A DNA stretch of 64,000 nucleotides from Alopecurus myosuroides (GCA_028641055.1 CM054062.1:187363958-187427957), one strand, 5' to 3'. Positions 1-11,661 are shown, counted from the stretch's first letter. Numbers and translations are program-made. The notes: a model not told the origin generated them from the sequence alone.

Positions 1-1625
1 GAGGGTGGACTTGTACTCTTCTTGGGGAGCCAAATGTTCTTCACCACCTTCTACTGGTGTAACTTGTTGCAGCAGTAGGGGAAGGTTTTGGTCCCCTAAG
101 GGCAGCAACTTTGTTCTTCTTTCGGCCTCTTCCCTTCAAAGGGACGGGAGAAAGGCTAGAAAGAAAGAAAATCCGAGAGTTAAAAACCAAGAAAAAAGGC
201 TAGTGCAAAAAATAAGAAAGTATGCAAAGCAAATTTTGAGTTTTTATCTCGAAGTGGCGACGACGACTCCATCAAGATCAATCACCTCAGAAGACGCAGG
301 AATTTTCTTGCGTTTGCGTCCCCCGACCGCAGAAAAGCGGGCTTTCAGCTATGCTTCCTCCGCCGCTGAGACAAGCTGGTCCTTCGTGAGAGACTCAAGC
401 TGCCAAAAAATGATTCGGATAAATTGCAAAATATCCATAAAAGGCGAAGTATGAAAAGTTTTCCCAAAAGTATACCTTTGGAGGAGGGTTATCAGCATTA
501 AACACTGGTAGGCTCTCCTCGTATTGGTCTCGAGTACCACCAAGTGATTGGCGCGCTTTTTGAATTCTTTCTGGGACAAAGCCGTCTTTGTCACCCTCAT
601 CGCGTTGTCCGGCCCCGTATACTCGCAGAGAAGACGGCCGCCGTGAAATGCGAGGGGTTGAATCCTCCTTCCGAGCCAGCAAAGGATTGTGTCCATGTCA
701 GTCAGAGGAGGAGAAGAGATGACGAGCTTCGAGATTCGCCTTTTGATCCACAACAGGTCCGGAGGAAGAACCTGGACTCCATCCAATGCCCAGTTGTCTA
801 TGGGAGTGGCGGCAGAATTCTCGAAAGGCGGAATTCCCGTCTCCTTTCCAGGGAACGGAACGTCCGGGTAATAGAAGAATAAACCCGTCTAGAATTTGAA
901 GGATTCGGATGTTTTGATTTTAGGGAGCCAAACTTCCCTAAAACTACGTAGGTTAAAGGAGATGGTCCCGCAGGTGGGGAGAACACCATCGGAGTTGTTT
1001 CGCTTCACGTTGAAGCAATATTGAAAAAAAATCAAGATAACTAACCCTCAAAGAGAGCCTGAAACCTGGCGATATAGAGGATGGAATTTGGAGGGAGATT
1101 ATAGGGTTGAACCCCATAATGGTTCAGAACTTGGAGGAAAAACACAGAAGGGGGGAAACCCATACCTCTAAGGACATGGGAGGAAAGGATGACTCTTTGT
1201 TCGTCTTTTGGCGTAGGCTCCATGTCTTCCTCGTCAATCCGCCAGTTGTCCTTGGTGAGAAACCCCTCGTTTTCCAAACTCCACATCAAAGCTGGCGCGG
1301 CATTGCACTGGCTCCAATTGCGGGAGTCCCCGCCTTCGTCTTCCTCGCCTCCGGCGGTGGCGACGGCCGCCGTGGTTTTGCCCCCGCGAGCAGAAGATTC
1401 TCCGTCTCCCGATTCGAAGACGGGAGGGAGAGGAGGAGCGGAGGATGGAGGCGGCATAGTTCCGGCCACGGAGCCAGGGTCTCCGCCGGCCGACGCGCTC
1501 GTAGGGATCGCCGGCACGCTCGTATAAGTGCTCGGGAGAACTGGTGGAGCAGAAGAGGACAGATGTTCTGCCGCCGGCTCGAGGTCGATGGATTCAGTCG
1601 CGCGAGAAGGGCTCCCAGATGCCAT
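1..1625 (-). pseudogene. Antisense accessory gene of Tat-type element 1 (putative gypsy-type transposon protein), partial and broken
   Basis: The minus-strand frame opens with ATG at 1625 (MASGSPSR...). It has a low-complexity Ser/Pro/Gly/Glu N-terminus, then a segment (about 1300-1046) with LRGMGFPPSVFFLQVLNHYG and NLPPNSILYIARF. These match the first exon of the antisense gene at 36726-41846 (GFGLPASGFLRSFLDHYGLQ, LPPNAVVFLSYH). This is the domain annotated in grasses as putative gypsy-type transposon (Transposase_28, PF04195), a domain name recalled rather than searched. The homologous frame resumes near 1012 (FNVKRNNSDGVLPTCG) after either an intron or a deletion. It contains a TAG near 893 and a frameshift near 550. 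A plausible GT donor follows NADNPPPK near 476, and a further exon lies near 407-300. The 3' end is outside the window. Probably non-functional. Confidence 0.55.
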
Positions 1626-1795
1626 GTTTTGGCGGCGCAACCGTGGAACGGAGCTCAGGACACCGATGACTGGGAACTCCGGTGAGGTTTTTGCTCATTT
1701 ATTTCTTTTCTCTCTCGGGATCGCTTGTGCGCTGTGCTCTGGAGTGTTCAAGGGAAGAGTGAGGAAGAAGAAGAACCGGAGGGCTCGAGGCAGGT

Positions 1796-1803
1796 TATTT
1801 ATA
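1796..1803 (-). promoter_or_regulatory. TATA box of the antisense gene of Tat element 1
   Basis: On the minus strand this reads TATAAATA, about 170 bp upstream of the ATG at 1625. The antisense gene of the second Tat element has the same octamer at the same distance from its ATG (42013-42020), which supports both calls. Confidence 0.55.
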
Positions 1804-2182
1804 GCCATTTACGCTGAGATTCGTCCCAACGGCTATTTTAGCCGTTGAATGCTTGATGCGTGTCATGTCGAAAAACCCGGGATACAAGGAGACATGGTGA
1901 TAATGTCTATCTTCTCATTTCTCGCGCAAAATCTGTCAAAGATACGGTTTCAGCCTTTTGACCGAAACGAAACATCGATGACGTAAGAACGATTTTTATC
2001 GCTCGCGTCACGCTTTCCTTCTCTACGAAGATTCGTGGAAGAAAAGACGGATTCCTGAAATCCGAGTTTGGCATTAGAAGTTTAATGAAAGAAGATTCAA
2101 GACTAAAACACCGGCTTTTCTGAGAAGAACACAAATCAATAAAGAATGGCAAGATGAAGTCTTAATTCTCATTGGGGGCTAT

Positions 2183-2680
2183 TGTGGGATATATGAAAAA
2201 TAGGGGTATGTCTGGCATTGGCCAAAGGCCTGATTGCCAGGGTGGCCCGCAGGCAATGGAGTGAGGTCCTTTGGGAGGCCCAGCAAGCTGGTGCGCGGGA
2301 AGCCGGATTCTAGAAGAACCTGGACCACGGCCCACTACGTGGTTCGGCTTGGAGAAGAAGCCGGATGTCTTACTTTCCAAGTATAGGATTACTTTCCGTA
2401 TTCTTCTTGGTTTTCTTTCCTGTAAGCCCTAGTCCGGCTATCTATATAAAGCCGGACGGAAGCAAAAGAACAACAATACAATATCTAGAAGCCAACTCGC
2501 CGAGAAGTTCATCCTCGCCAAGTTAGCGAAACTATACTCACAATTGTATTATGTATACTTCAGGCTTCAGCCCTGATTTTAGTGAGATTGCAGGAGTAGG
2601 AACACCGCCATAGTTGCGTCGTACCGAACCAGTAGGCTTATGGCAGCCCCGTCCATGTTCCTAACTAAGAAGTCTCGACA
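2183..2680 (+). repeat. 3' LTR of Tat-type element 1
   Basis: Starts TGTGGGATAT directly after a purine-rich tract (ATTGGGGGCTAT, 2171-2182) and contains a TATA box at 2443-2450. Proposed end at 2680 (CTCGACA). At about 500 bp it is short compared with the 875-bp LTR of the second Tat element. The right boundary is uncertain. Confidence 0.5.
2432..2457 (+). promoter_or_regulatory. LTR promoter TATA box inside a perfect inverted repeat
   Basis: GTCCGGCT (2432-2439) and AGCCGGAC (2450-2457) are perfect reverse complements flanking a 10-nt interval that ends TATATAA. TATATAAA spans 2443-2450. The LTR at 42548-43422 has the same geometry with different arm sequences. Confidence 0.6.
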
Positions 2681-3215
2681 GTTGCCACTAGGGAGAAAGC
2701 ATCAGTGCTCTTGTCTACGGATGAGATCCATTTCTTATATTATGTATTGTTCTTAATGCAATTGTCTGTTGCACCAAAGTAATCACTTCGTTGATGCAAC
2801 TTAATATCAGAGAGAATTGCTGGATAGCTTTCTTGAGGTGGACTATTAGATATAGATGCATGCTAGATAGCGGTCTATATGCCTTGACGTAATGTCTACC
2901 ATGTTAGAACCCGTGAACTAATCTCGTCATAGTAGCATTGTTTTGCCCCCAGATTTGTCAATTCCCTAGCTGTCTCATGGTTTCCCAAAAATTGTTCTAT
3001 TACTTGGAGAGTTACCAATAGTGAGCCTATGAACTCCGATCCATATTTTACTATCATTGGTACTGTTTTTACATGCTTTTACTACTTGTTTCCTTACCGG
3101 TCCATTTATTATAGATTACAAATATCACTTGTTTAACTCCGTTTTCCATAACATTAACTATACTTTCGCTGAACCAGTGCATCTATACAATTGACATTGT
3201 ATTAGGAGAGCCAAA
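2681..3215 (+). other. Degenerate LTR-like sequence, no gene seen
   Basis: AT-rich stretch without coding signal. Its right part (about 3165-3215) resembles, with many changes, the 3' portion of the LTR at 3852-5457 (the stretch around CTATACAATTGACA and ATTAGG). It is probably a diverged remnant of that LTR family. 2681-2830 is unassigned. Confidence 0.3.
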
Positions 3216-3851
3216 TAGTTGACATACGACGATGTTAGTTTTGCTAAATAGTATCATCATAGAATGGTCGTTTTGTTTGCTTCCTTAGACCATGAGAATA
3301 TGCAATTATATTTACCGGAAGGATCATTTTGGTATAGTCAAGTATCACACCGTAAACTGGGTGATCAAAAAGGCTAACACTGGGGGGTCACGAAAGTATT
3401 CATTCATTATCATAGTTCAAAATTTGGAGTTACTCCTCTAGCAAATAGAGAGATACATCCAGGATCCACTCGGTGAAATGGTATCGGTTAATAAGTCTGC
3501 GTAGGCAAAGACATGACACTAGTCATGGGGGTACTATGTCACGGTAACAAGTTAATGAATCATACTAGATATTGGGAATAATGTGGTAATATGATTAAAG
3601 ATTTTAATCGCCGTCTTATAATTTATCTCGTCCCGAGGTATTGATTGGTATCATGAAGTAATAGCAACTAACTTAACAACCAACAGGTTCAACAGATTTC
3701 TTCATATACCTTGTAGGAATCAATATGGACATCCATGGTCCCGATGTGGATTATTTATTGGGAAATATCTTTTCTAATGATGTCTACTCGTTATCAAACC
3801 TATAGGGGTCACACACTTAAGTCGTCAAAGTCTGTTGTTTGCATTGCATGG
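3216..3851 (+). mobile_element. Old BARE/Angela-type Copia LTR remnant, segment 1
   Basis: Phrases such as CCTTAGACCATGAGA, ACCGGAAGGATC, ACACCGTAAACTGGGTGA and GTCACACACTTAAG align in order with the Copia LTR at 23325-24994 read on the minus strand, at clearly lower similarity. The remnant is interrupted by the insertion at 3852-10518 and seems to continue at 10524-10751 and 30226 onward. Confidence 0.45.
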
Positions 3852-5457
3852 TGATACATCTCCGACGTATCTATAATTTCTGATGTTCCATGTTGATATT
3901 ATGTCAATTGCTACATGTTTTCTCCCTTCTTTATAGCATTTTACACGTTGTTCGATATTAACCTATTGACAATATGACACACAAACAGTTCCCTATTTTC
4001 TGCTGTTTTTAGTTTCAGAAAAGTTGTTCTGGAAATATTCTCGGAATTGGAAAATTCGAAGCCCGGAAGTCTTAGAATTCTCGAAGGTTCCACGGAGTCC
4101 CGAAGAGACCCGGAGGAGGGCCTCAGGAGGCCCACACCATAGGGCGGCGCGCCCCCCTTGGTCGCGCCGGGGGGTGGTGTGGGGCCCCCAGGGCTCCACC
4201 GCCTTTGCCCTTTCTTCTATTTATACTCCTTCGACGGAAAACCCTAGAGGAATCTACCTTTTCCACAAAATACATCCGTAGCTCCACCGCCACCACCGAC
4301 AAGTTTCGGGGGATAGATCTCTGTCCTGGCACCCTGTCGGGACGGGGAAGTGCCACTGGAACCATCTCCATCGACTCCACCGCCATCTCCATCGACGTTG
4401 ATGTCTCCTATGATGAGGAGGGAGTAGTTCTCCCCCGAGGCTGAAGGCTGTACCGGTAGCTATGTGGTTCATCTCTCTCTCCCATGGTGTGATCTATATG
4501 TGATCGTGAGCTTTGTAATCTAGTTGAATTCGTAGATGTTACTCTTCATCTTTTTCTACTCAAGTGTTTTATTAATATGTACTTTGGAATCACCTTGTCC
4601 CGCGATGTGAAGGTGACAGTGTGCACATCGTGTGTGTCTCCTCTATGAATTGTGGTGTTTGTCTAGTACCATCTAGGGCGCTCATAGTGACAGCGTGGGG
4701 TTAACTAGACATGGGAATTCTTACTTTAAGGAATGCTTTTTGCAGCCCTACGCAATGATTAGTGTTCGTAATTTGTTATGAGATCTCCGTAAACACTTTG
4801 ATCACGGTGTAAAGGTGATAGTGTGTGCACCATGTGGTTTAGCATTATATTTATATTTTGTGTTGGTTAACCCTATGAAATTGTGGTGTTTGCGTGGAAC
4901 CATCTGGGTCCCATGGTGATAGAATGGGGGTTACTTGGTTGGGAAAGTGCTTACTTTAAGGAGTGTTGTTAAAGCCCTACGCATGGATTAGTGTTGTTAT
5001 TCGACCGGAGAGTGGTTAAGAGTAGCATAGTGCAGAGAAGATATTTATGCATTCAATTATGTGATTATCGTTGAGAGTGTCCTCTAGTGAAAGTAGGATC
5101 CCTAGGCCTTATTTCCAAGCATTGAAACAACTTTTTCCGCTTGTTCTGCTACATGTTTGCTTGCTGCCATTTTTATTTCAGATTTCTATTATCACTTATT
5201 ATCATCCATACCACTTGCATTTTACTCTCTCTTCTCCGAACTAGTGCACCTATACAACTGACAATTGTATTAGGGACACAAGAGACTTCTTGTATCTTGA
5301 TTGCAGGGTTGCTTGAGAGGGATATCTTTGACATCTACCTTCCTGAGTTCGATAAACCTTGGGTGATCCACTTAAGGGAAACTTGCTGCTGTTCTACAAA
5401 CCTCTGCACTTCGAGGCCCAACACTATCTACAAGAATAGAAGCATGCGTAGACATCG
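3852..5457 (+). repeat. 5' LTR of the tRNA-Asp-primed element
   Basis: Begins TGATACATCTCC and ends near GACATCG, where the other copies end GACATCA. A TATTTATA box lies at 4218-4225, followed by a GC-rich leader. It matches 8909-10518 along its full length with scattered substitutions. An inverted partial copy lies at 31063-31820. Confidence 0.75.
4218..4225 (+). promoter_or_regulatory. LTR TATA box
   Basis: TATTTATA, conserved in the other LTR at 9272-9279 and followed in both by ACTCCT and a GC-rich leader. Confidence 0.45.
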
Positions 5458-5467
5458 AGCTATTTTC

Positions 5468-5523
5468 TGGCGCCGTTGCCGGGGAGGTAAGGTAAAAGTT
5501 ATTTTCTGGCGCCGTTGCCGGGG
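5468..5523 (+). promoter_or_regulatory. Duplicated primer-binding site (tRNA-Asp)
   Basis: TGGCGCCGTTGCCGGGG at 5468-5484 is complementary to the 3' end of plant tRNA-Asp(GUC), including CCA. The same 17 nt recur at 5507-5523. The two lie in a 39-bp tandem duplication that also carries the flanking GAGGTAAGGTAAAA. The first copy is the one spaced as expected from the LTR end. Confidence 0.75.
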
Positions 5524-5532
5524 AGGTAAGGT

Positions 5533-6069
5533 AAAAGGTAAAAGGTCTAAGCTTGGGGAAGCTATCCTTGATGAATATGATATTTTTAGTCCATCAAGCA
5601 TGGAGGAACAAATTTACTTTGATGATACTTTGCCTCCAATATATGCTGATTATAATGATTGTGGTATTCTAGTTCCACCTGTTTACAATGATGAATATGA
5701 TATTTTCAGTCCACCTACAATAGAGGAAAATATGAATATGATTAGAATATGCCTCCTATATTTAATGATTATGGTGATGAGGATAATAATGATAGCTATT
5801 TTGTTGAATTTGCTCCCACTACTATTAATAAGAATGACTATGCTTATGTGGAGAGTAATAATTCTTTTATGCATGTGGATCATGATAAGAATGCTTTATG
5901 TGATAGTTATATTGTTAATTTTATTCATGATGTCACTGAAAGTTATTATGAGAGAGGGAAACATAATTTTATGCATCTTAACAATATCAAGTTTTCCCTC
6001 TTTATGTTGAAATTTCTGAAGTTGCACTTGTTTTTGCTTTCCTATGCTAGTCACTTTGTGCTTTATTGA
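5533..6069 (+). pseudogene. D/E/N/Y-rich accessory reading frame of the tRNA-Asp-primed element, frameshifted
   Basis: After the primer sites a frame encodes an acidic, tyrosine-rich protein with the recurring motif DEYDIFSP (about 5569 and 5689). Near 5745 the coding signal shifts frame and continues as MPPIFNDYGDEDNNDSYFVE up to a stop at 6069. The C-terminus is hydrophobic (LKFLKLHLFLLSYASHFVLY). Coding character is suggested by the maintained amino-acid bias across the shift. I do not recognise a domain and propose no function. The apparent 289-aa frame starting at 5141 is misleading because its first part is LTR sequence. Confidence 0.4.
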
Positions 6070-8893
6070 ATTGTTCTTATACAAGATTCTTTTTCATAGG
6101 AAGTGGGTTAGACTTAAATAAATTTTACATTTGCTTCTCGGTGCTCTCTTTTGCTTCAATTAATATTTCTTATGTGAGAATCTTCTCAAATTATCATGCC
6201 TAGCTAAAAGGCTTTGAAGGAAAACACTTCTTGGGAGATAACCCATGTTTTTTTTTTGCATTGTTTTCTCTGTTTTCTTTGAGTCAAGGGGTTGTATACT
6301 CCTGTAGAAACTCCTTTGTATCTTTATTTTCATGTATTAGTTGATCCAAGTAAAGCCTCTAGTGGAAACTTGAGACTATATTTCGGATTTCTGCGCACGA
6401 AACAGATTTGTGCTGTCCACTTTTAAATTCGTATAAAATCACAGAAAATTCAAAACGAGCCGAGTTTTTTTTTCCCTAATCCTGGGCTATATACGCAACT
6501 TTCTAAGTTGAACACTTTTTGATTTGAGCAACAGAAGATTTTCGAAAAAAATCATCTTTACCTGTTGTCCCGTTTTGGCAGATTTCTGCCAATAATTGCA
6601 TTTGCATCTTAATCTCTTTCTTTTGGTGTTCTTTTGAGAAAAAGATTTTTAAAATAAGTTGTGACAGTAGATAATGTGTTTATGAGTGTTAGTCTTGTGT
6701 TGAAACTGAACCATGTGAATTTATTATTTCGATTGCACTTACGTTGCTAATCAAGATTGTGAGAAGTTTAGTGTGAAGGAAGTTTTCAAGGGTCAAGAGA
6801 AGAGGATGACATGACGTGATCAAGAAGAGTGAAGAGCCTAAGCTTGGGGAAGACCCGAAGGTACATCATAGAAAATTCCAAGAAGACTCAAGCGTCTAAG
6901 CTTTGGGATGCCCAAGGCATCCCCTTCTTCATCGACAAATTATCAGGTCATTTCTAGTGAAACTATATTTTTATTCAATCACATCTTATGTGCTTTACTT
7001 GGAGCGTATTTCATTTTTGTTTTCAGTTTGTTTAGTTTTCTTTTCTGTAATTTATGGTTGGATCTTATCATACTTGTGTGGGAGAGACACACACTCCATT
7101 TTCATTGCTTAGAACACTATAGTTTTCATTCTTATTTTTCCGTGAGTGTTCACTTTTTGCTAGTACTGCGGTTAGCCTTTGTTTTCATGCATCTCTTATT
7201 CAGAGATGTTAGTTTTAGTAGTGTTATATGAGTACTCTCATGTTTAATTGCTGTAGCATGTAGATAATTTTTGTTAAAACATATCTTGTATGGTGTTTGT
7301 TGGGAAAAGAAACTGCTGCTTGAGGTAGATTTTATAACGGTGCACGTAGAAGCTTGTGTAGACTGTGGCTAGAACTTTTTCATGCCATGCTAAATTTTAT
7401 TTTAGTTTTAATCCTTGTGGTTATTGAGTAGAATGATTATTCTCAAATAGCTGAGAGTGTTTAATATGCCATTGAAAGAATCATGAGTTGTTCTTGTCAT
7501 ATTGAAGCATAAATTTGTGGTATTCTCATTTGAATGTTTTATTTTGGGTTGACTTGGTGCATGCTCACACCATGTTTATGACTATGAACCAGTCACGAAT
7601 ATCCTCCATGATCATTTAGTTTTTGAACTTGTGGTACCACCTATGCTTTGATTAATGATGTTTATGTCCCTATGCATGATTATGGCTCTTACGCTCTCTT
7701 GATTTGTCGCTCCCAGTCTTTTGCTAGCCTCCACCTGTACTGAGTATGAGCTCTACTCGTGCATCCAACTCCCTAAAACCAAAGTTTTTCCATTGTGTCC
7801 ACCATACCTACCTACATGTGGTATTTAACTGGCACTCCAAAGTAAGTTGCTCATGTGCTACCTTTAAAACTTTCAAAATTACTCATGTTTTGTGTTCTTG
7901 TTTTTGCTCATGAGGACGTAAATAGAGAATCTTTATCTCACTTGTTGATTGGATTTCACACCCTGGACTAGTGGCTTCATCCGCTTCTCCAATTGATAGA
8001 AGAGCTGGAAGCGGGGTGCCCAACCCCAAATTAATGCAAACAAATTCTCTTCACTATTTTTGCCCCTCATTTATCAGTCAAAGCATAATTGTGTAAACAA
8101 AAGAGATAGAGGGATGACCTTCTACTCAGATACGTCCTTCATATGGGAGCCGCTCTTGTGAAATCTAGTTGGCTTGTGACGTACTGTATTTTCTGTTTAC
8201 CATTCGTTGACACTAGCATACACCTCTCTTAAAATATAGACACTCCTCCATGGTATGTGATTGTTGGTAGGCACCCAGGATTCGGTTAGCCATGGTTTGT
8301 GTAATATGGATGGGAGGAGTGTCAAACTTTTAATACCTATATTTAATAAAATAAAAGCTCTATGACATGAGTTGATCCCTGCTTCCCTCCGTGAAGGGCC
8401 TTTCTTTTACTTTTATGTTGAGTCTCCATCTTCTAACTTTATGCATAGTTGAGAGAGCATTTTTTCCATTCTGAGTTTTATGTGCATTTGTCCCATAAAC
8501 ATTATTAATTGATTCATGATGTGTTATTGTTTGTTCTCCAACTATCTGTTCTAGTCTTCCTCATGAACTTTGAAGGTGTCCTGGCATTTATGTTTTTTCG
8601 CACTCTTAAGGACTTGCAAAATATCACTTTGCCATGCTTTCTGTATACTTGAAACAAACGTATATCTTTCTTTGCATTGTTATTCATGATATTTTATTTG
8701 AGTTACTTCTCATGATGCAAAGTGATTGCTATGCTTTATTATTAAAGTTCTATTTATCATGTTTGTGTTGAAGTTCGATGATCTCAGCTTACATATGCTT
8801 TTACATTATGATGATCAAGTTTATGTTAGTAGCATGTCACATCAGAAATTATTGTGTTTTTATCGTTTACATACTCGAGGACGAGTAGGAACT
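6070..8893 (+). other. Non-coding internal region of the tRNA-Asp-primed element
   Basis: No frame longer than about 110 codons and no retroviral motif. It holds two PPT-like words, AAGCTTGGGGA (6840-6850) and AAGCTTTGGGA (6898-6908), and a T-rich stretch around 6246-6275. No gene is seen. Confidence 0.6.
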
Positions 8894-8904
8894 AAGCTTG
8901 GGGA
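8894..8904 (+). promoter_or_regulatory. Polypurine tract of the tRNA-Asp-primed element
   Basis: AAGCTTGGGGA just upstream of the 3' LTR start at 8909. It is the expected plus-strand primer position. The same word occurs at 5549-5559 and 6840-6850. Confidence 0.6.
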
Positions 8905-8908
8905 TGCT

Positions 8909-10518
8909 TAATACATCTCCAACGTATTTACAATTTCTGATGTTCCATGTTGATATTATGCCAACTGCTACATGTTTCTCCCTTCTTTATAGCATTTTTA
9001 CACGTTTTCCGGGACTAACCTACTGACAAGATGCCAGAGAGCCAGATCCCTATTTTCTGCTGTTTTTAGTTTCATAAAAGTTGTTCCCGAAATATTCTAG
9101 GAATTGGAAAATTCGAAGCCTGGAAGTCTTAGAACTCCCGACGGTTCCACGGAGTCCCGAAGAGACCCGGAGGAGGGCCTCAGGGGGGCCACACCATAGG
9201 GCGGCCCCCCCATTGGCCGCGCCGGGGGTGGTGTGGGGCCCCCAGGGCTCCACCGCCTTTGCCCTTTCGCCTATTTATACTCCTCCGAGGGAAAACCCTA
9301 GAGAAATTGACATTTTCCACAAAATACATCCGTAGCTCCGCCGCCACCACCGACAAGTTTCGGGGGCCGGATCTCTGTTCTGGCACCCTGCCGGGACGGG
9401 GAAGTGCCCCCGTAACCATCTCCATTGACTCCATCGCCATATCCATCGCCGTTGATGTTTCCTATGATGAGGAGGGAGTACTTCTCCCCCGAGGCTGAGG
9501 GCTCTACCAGTAGCTATGTGGTTCATCTCTCTCTCCCATGGTGTGATCTATATGTGATTGTGAGCTTTGTAATCTAGTTGAATTCATTGATGTTACTCTT
9601 CATCTTTTGCTACTCAAGTGTTTTATTAATATGAACTTTGGAGTCACCTTGTCCCGCGGTGTGAAGGTGACAGTGTGCACATCGTGTGTGTCTCCTCTAT
9701 GAATTCTGGTGTTTGTCTAGTACCATCTAGAGCGCTCATAGTGACAGTGTGGGGTTAACTAGACATGGGAATTCTTACTTTAAGGAATGCCTTTTGCAGC
9801 CCATCACAATGATTAGTGTTTGTTATTTTTTATGAGATCTCCGTAGACACTTTGATCACGGTGTAAAGGTGAAAGTGTGTTCACCGTGTGGTTTAGCATT
9901 ATATTTATATTTTGTGTTGGATAACCCTATGAAATTGTGGTGTTTGCGTGGAACCATCTGGGTCCCATGGTGATAGCATGGGGGTTACTTGGTTGGGAAA
10001 GTGCTTACTTTAAGGAGTGTTGTTAAAGCCCTACGCATGGATTGGTGTTTTTATTCGAACGTAGAGTGGTTAAGAGTAGCATAGTTAAGAGAAGATATTT
10101 ATGCATTCAATTATGTGATCATTGTTGAGAGTGTCCTCTAGTGAAAGTAGGATCCCTAGGCCTTATTTCCAAGCATTGAAACACCGTTTTCCGCCAGTTC
10201 TGCTACATGTTTGCTTGCTGCCATTTTTATTTCAGATTGCTAATCACTTATTATCATCCATACTACTTGCATTTTACTCTCTCTTCGCCGAATTAGTGCA
10301 CCTATACAACTGAAAATTGTATTAGGTGTGTTGGGGACACACGAGACTTCTTGTATCTTGATTGCAGGGTTGCTTGAGAGGGATATCTTTGACCTCTACC
10401 TCCCTGAGTTCGATAAACCTTGGGTGATGCACTTTAGGGAAACTTGCTGTTGTTCTACAAACCTCTGCACTTGGAGGCCCAACACTGTCTACAAGAATAG
10501 AAGTGTGCATAGACATCA
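8909..10518 (+). repeat. 3' LTR of the tRNA-Asp-primed element
   Basis: Starts TAATACATCTCC (TG mutated to TA) and ends AGACATCA. It carries TATTTATA at 9272-9279. It is diverged from the 5' LTR by scattered point changes and small indels, so this is not a very recent insertion. Confidence 0.75.
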
Positions 10519-10751
10519 GATGGTCCATAGGAGAGTAGGGCATCATTCGAGTAATTCCAACATGACAGAATTAATATTCATTCAGAGAAATTACTATAAG
10601 AGATAAATAATGTCGGTGTAAGGAATAATGTTATAAAAAAGATATAACAGAGGATATGAGATATACCAGGATGTCAGGAATATGTTTCTGACATTGTTAG
10701 ATAAGTTCGATGATTTTATCTATAGGGGTCACGGGGTTCCGGAGGACTTTC
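10519..10751 (+). mobile_element. Old LTR remnant, segment 2
   Basis: Short stretch between two insertions, with no gene. It includes GGGGTCACGGGGTTCCGGA, typical of Copia LTR interiors. It would join to 30226 onward if the element at 10752-30220 were absent. The last five bases, CTTTC, are the target duplication. Confidence 0.35.
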
Positions 10752-11653
10752 TGTAACATCCCTGATTTTTGGAAAAAAAACTCAAAAATCACAAAAATTT
10801 GAAACTTTTGTTTTCATGTCAATAAAAGTCACCAAAAACAAATAAAACTCAAACACAAATGAAATATTAGGTCCTATACCAAGTTTATTGGAATTGGAAG
10901 TCCAAATTATGCCTCTGTTCCATAAATTCTAAAACCCTCTCAAAATGAATTTTCATTAGATAAAGAAAACTATTTTATCTTTAGCAAACTTTATTATATA
11001 AAATATTTTCAATTCAAATATTACCTTGAAGATATTTTATGACAACAAAGATCAAAGATTTATAACCCTTAATAAAGTTCTAAGCCAAAAAAAAACATTG
11101 GATAAGAATAAAATATTTAATAATATGTTTTATTTCTTATTGCAAGTTTTAAACATAAAGGTGTGAAAATAAAATGCATTGATGTGAAAATAACATAAAA
11201 GAGGGCCTTGAAAACAATATTATGACTTGAGGTTTTATTCTAAATTTTATTAAGCCACTTTAATGAATATTAGGTTTTCTATTTTAAAAATGGCATTAGT
11301 TGCTATTAATAAATCACTTATATCTTAAAAATATAAAATATGGAAATAAGTGGTAAAGATCTTCAAAAATAATATTCCACCAATAGAATGTGACTAAAAT
11401 TTTATTTGACTAAGTTTACATTTTTTTTTAAATATATTTTTGGAAATAACATTAAGCAACTATTAGGGAACTATTCAAAATTCCAAAATTCAAAATTCAA
11501 AATTAAAAACATATTGAAAAGTTTACAAAAAATGATATGGGTTGAAAGATATTAATATTTCAGAAATTTAGAAATTTATTTGACCTTAATTGGATAGAGA
11601 AAACAGAAGTTATTAATGAAATAAGAAAACATGAATTAAAAAAAAACACATTG

Positions 11654-11661
11654 ATGACGTC
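11654..11661 (+). promoter_or_regulatory. TGACGTCA palindrome in the LTR
   Basis: Consensus binding palindrome for bZIP (TGA/CREB-type) factors. One copy here and two in the sister LTR (26690-26697 and 26702-26709). Function is inferred from the motif only. Confidence 0.35.

Larger units (their letters stand above)
1..2680 (+). mobile_element. Tat-type Gypsy LTR retrotransposon, 3' part only (element 1)
   Basis: The order seen is an antisense accessory gene (1-1625, minus), its minus-strand promoter, a purine-rich tract ending near 2181, and an LTR with a plus-strand TATA box. This matches the 3' part of the better-preserved Tat-type element at 31822-43422, which also has an antisense gene between pol and the 3' LTR. 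The pol region would lie left of the window. Assignment to the Tat lineage is inference from this layout and from similarity of the antisense proteins. The right end at 2680 (ending CGACA) is the best TG...CA candidate, but no target duplication could be checked. Confidence 0.6.
3852..10518 (+). mobile_element. Non-autonomous LTR retrotransposon primed by tRNA-Asp, no pol
   Basis: Two similar LTRs (3852-5457 and 8909-10518, about 1.6 kb each) flank a 3.45-kb internal region. A primer-binding site complementary to the 3' end of plant tRNA-Asp follows the left LTR, and a PPT (8894-8904) precedes the right one. No gag, RT, RNase H or integrase motif is visible, so it must have moved in trans. 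The tRNA-Asp primer suggests an Athila-type ancestor (inference). Flanking pentamers are CATGG (3847-3851) and GATGG (10519-10523), a 4/5 match consistent with an aged target duplication. Confidence 0.75.

Noticed and set aside
5141..6010. 289-codon open frame on plus
   Set aside because: Its first 320 bp are LTR and primer-site sequence. Only the part after 5533 looks coding, and that part shifts frame near 5745.
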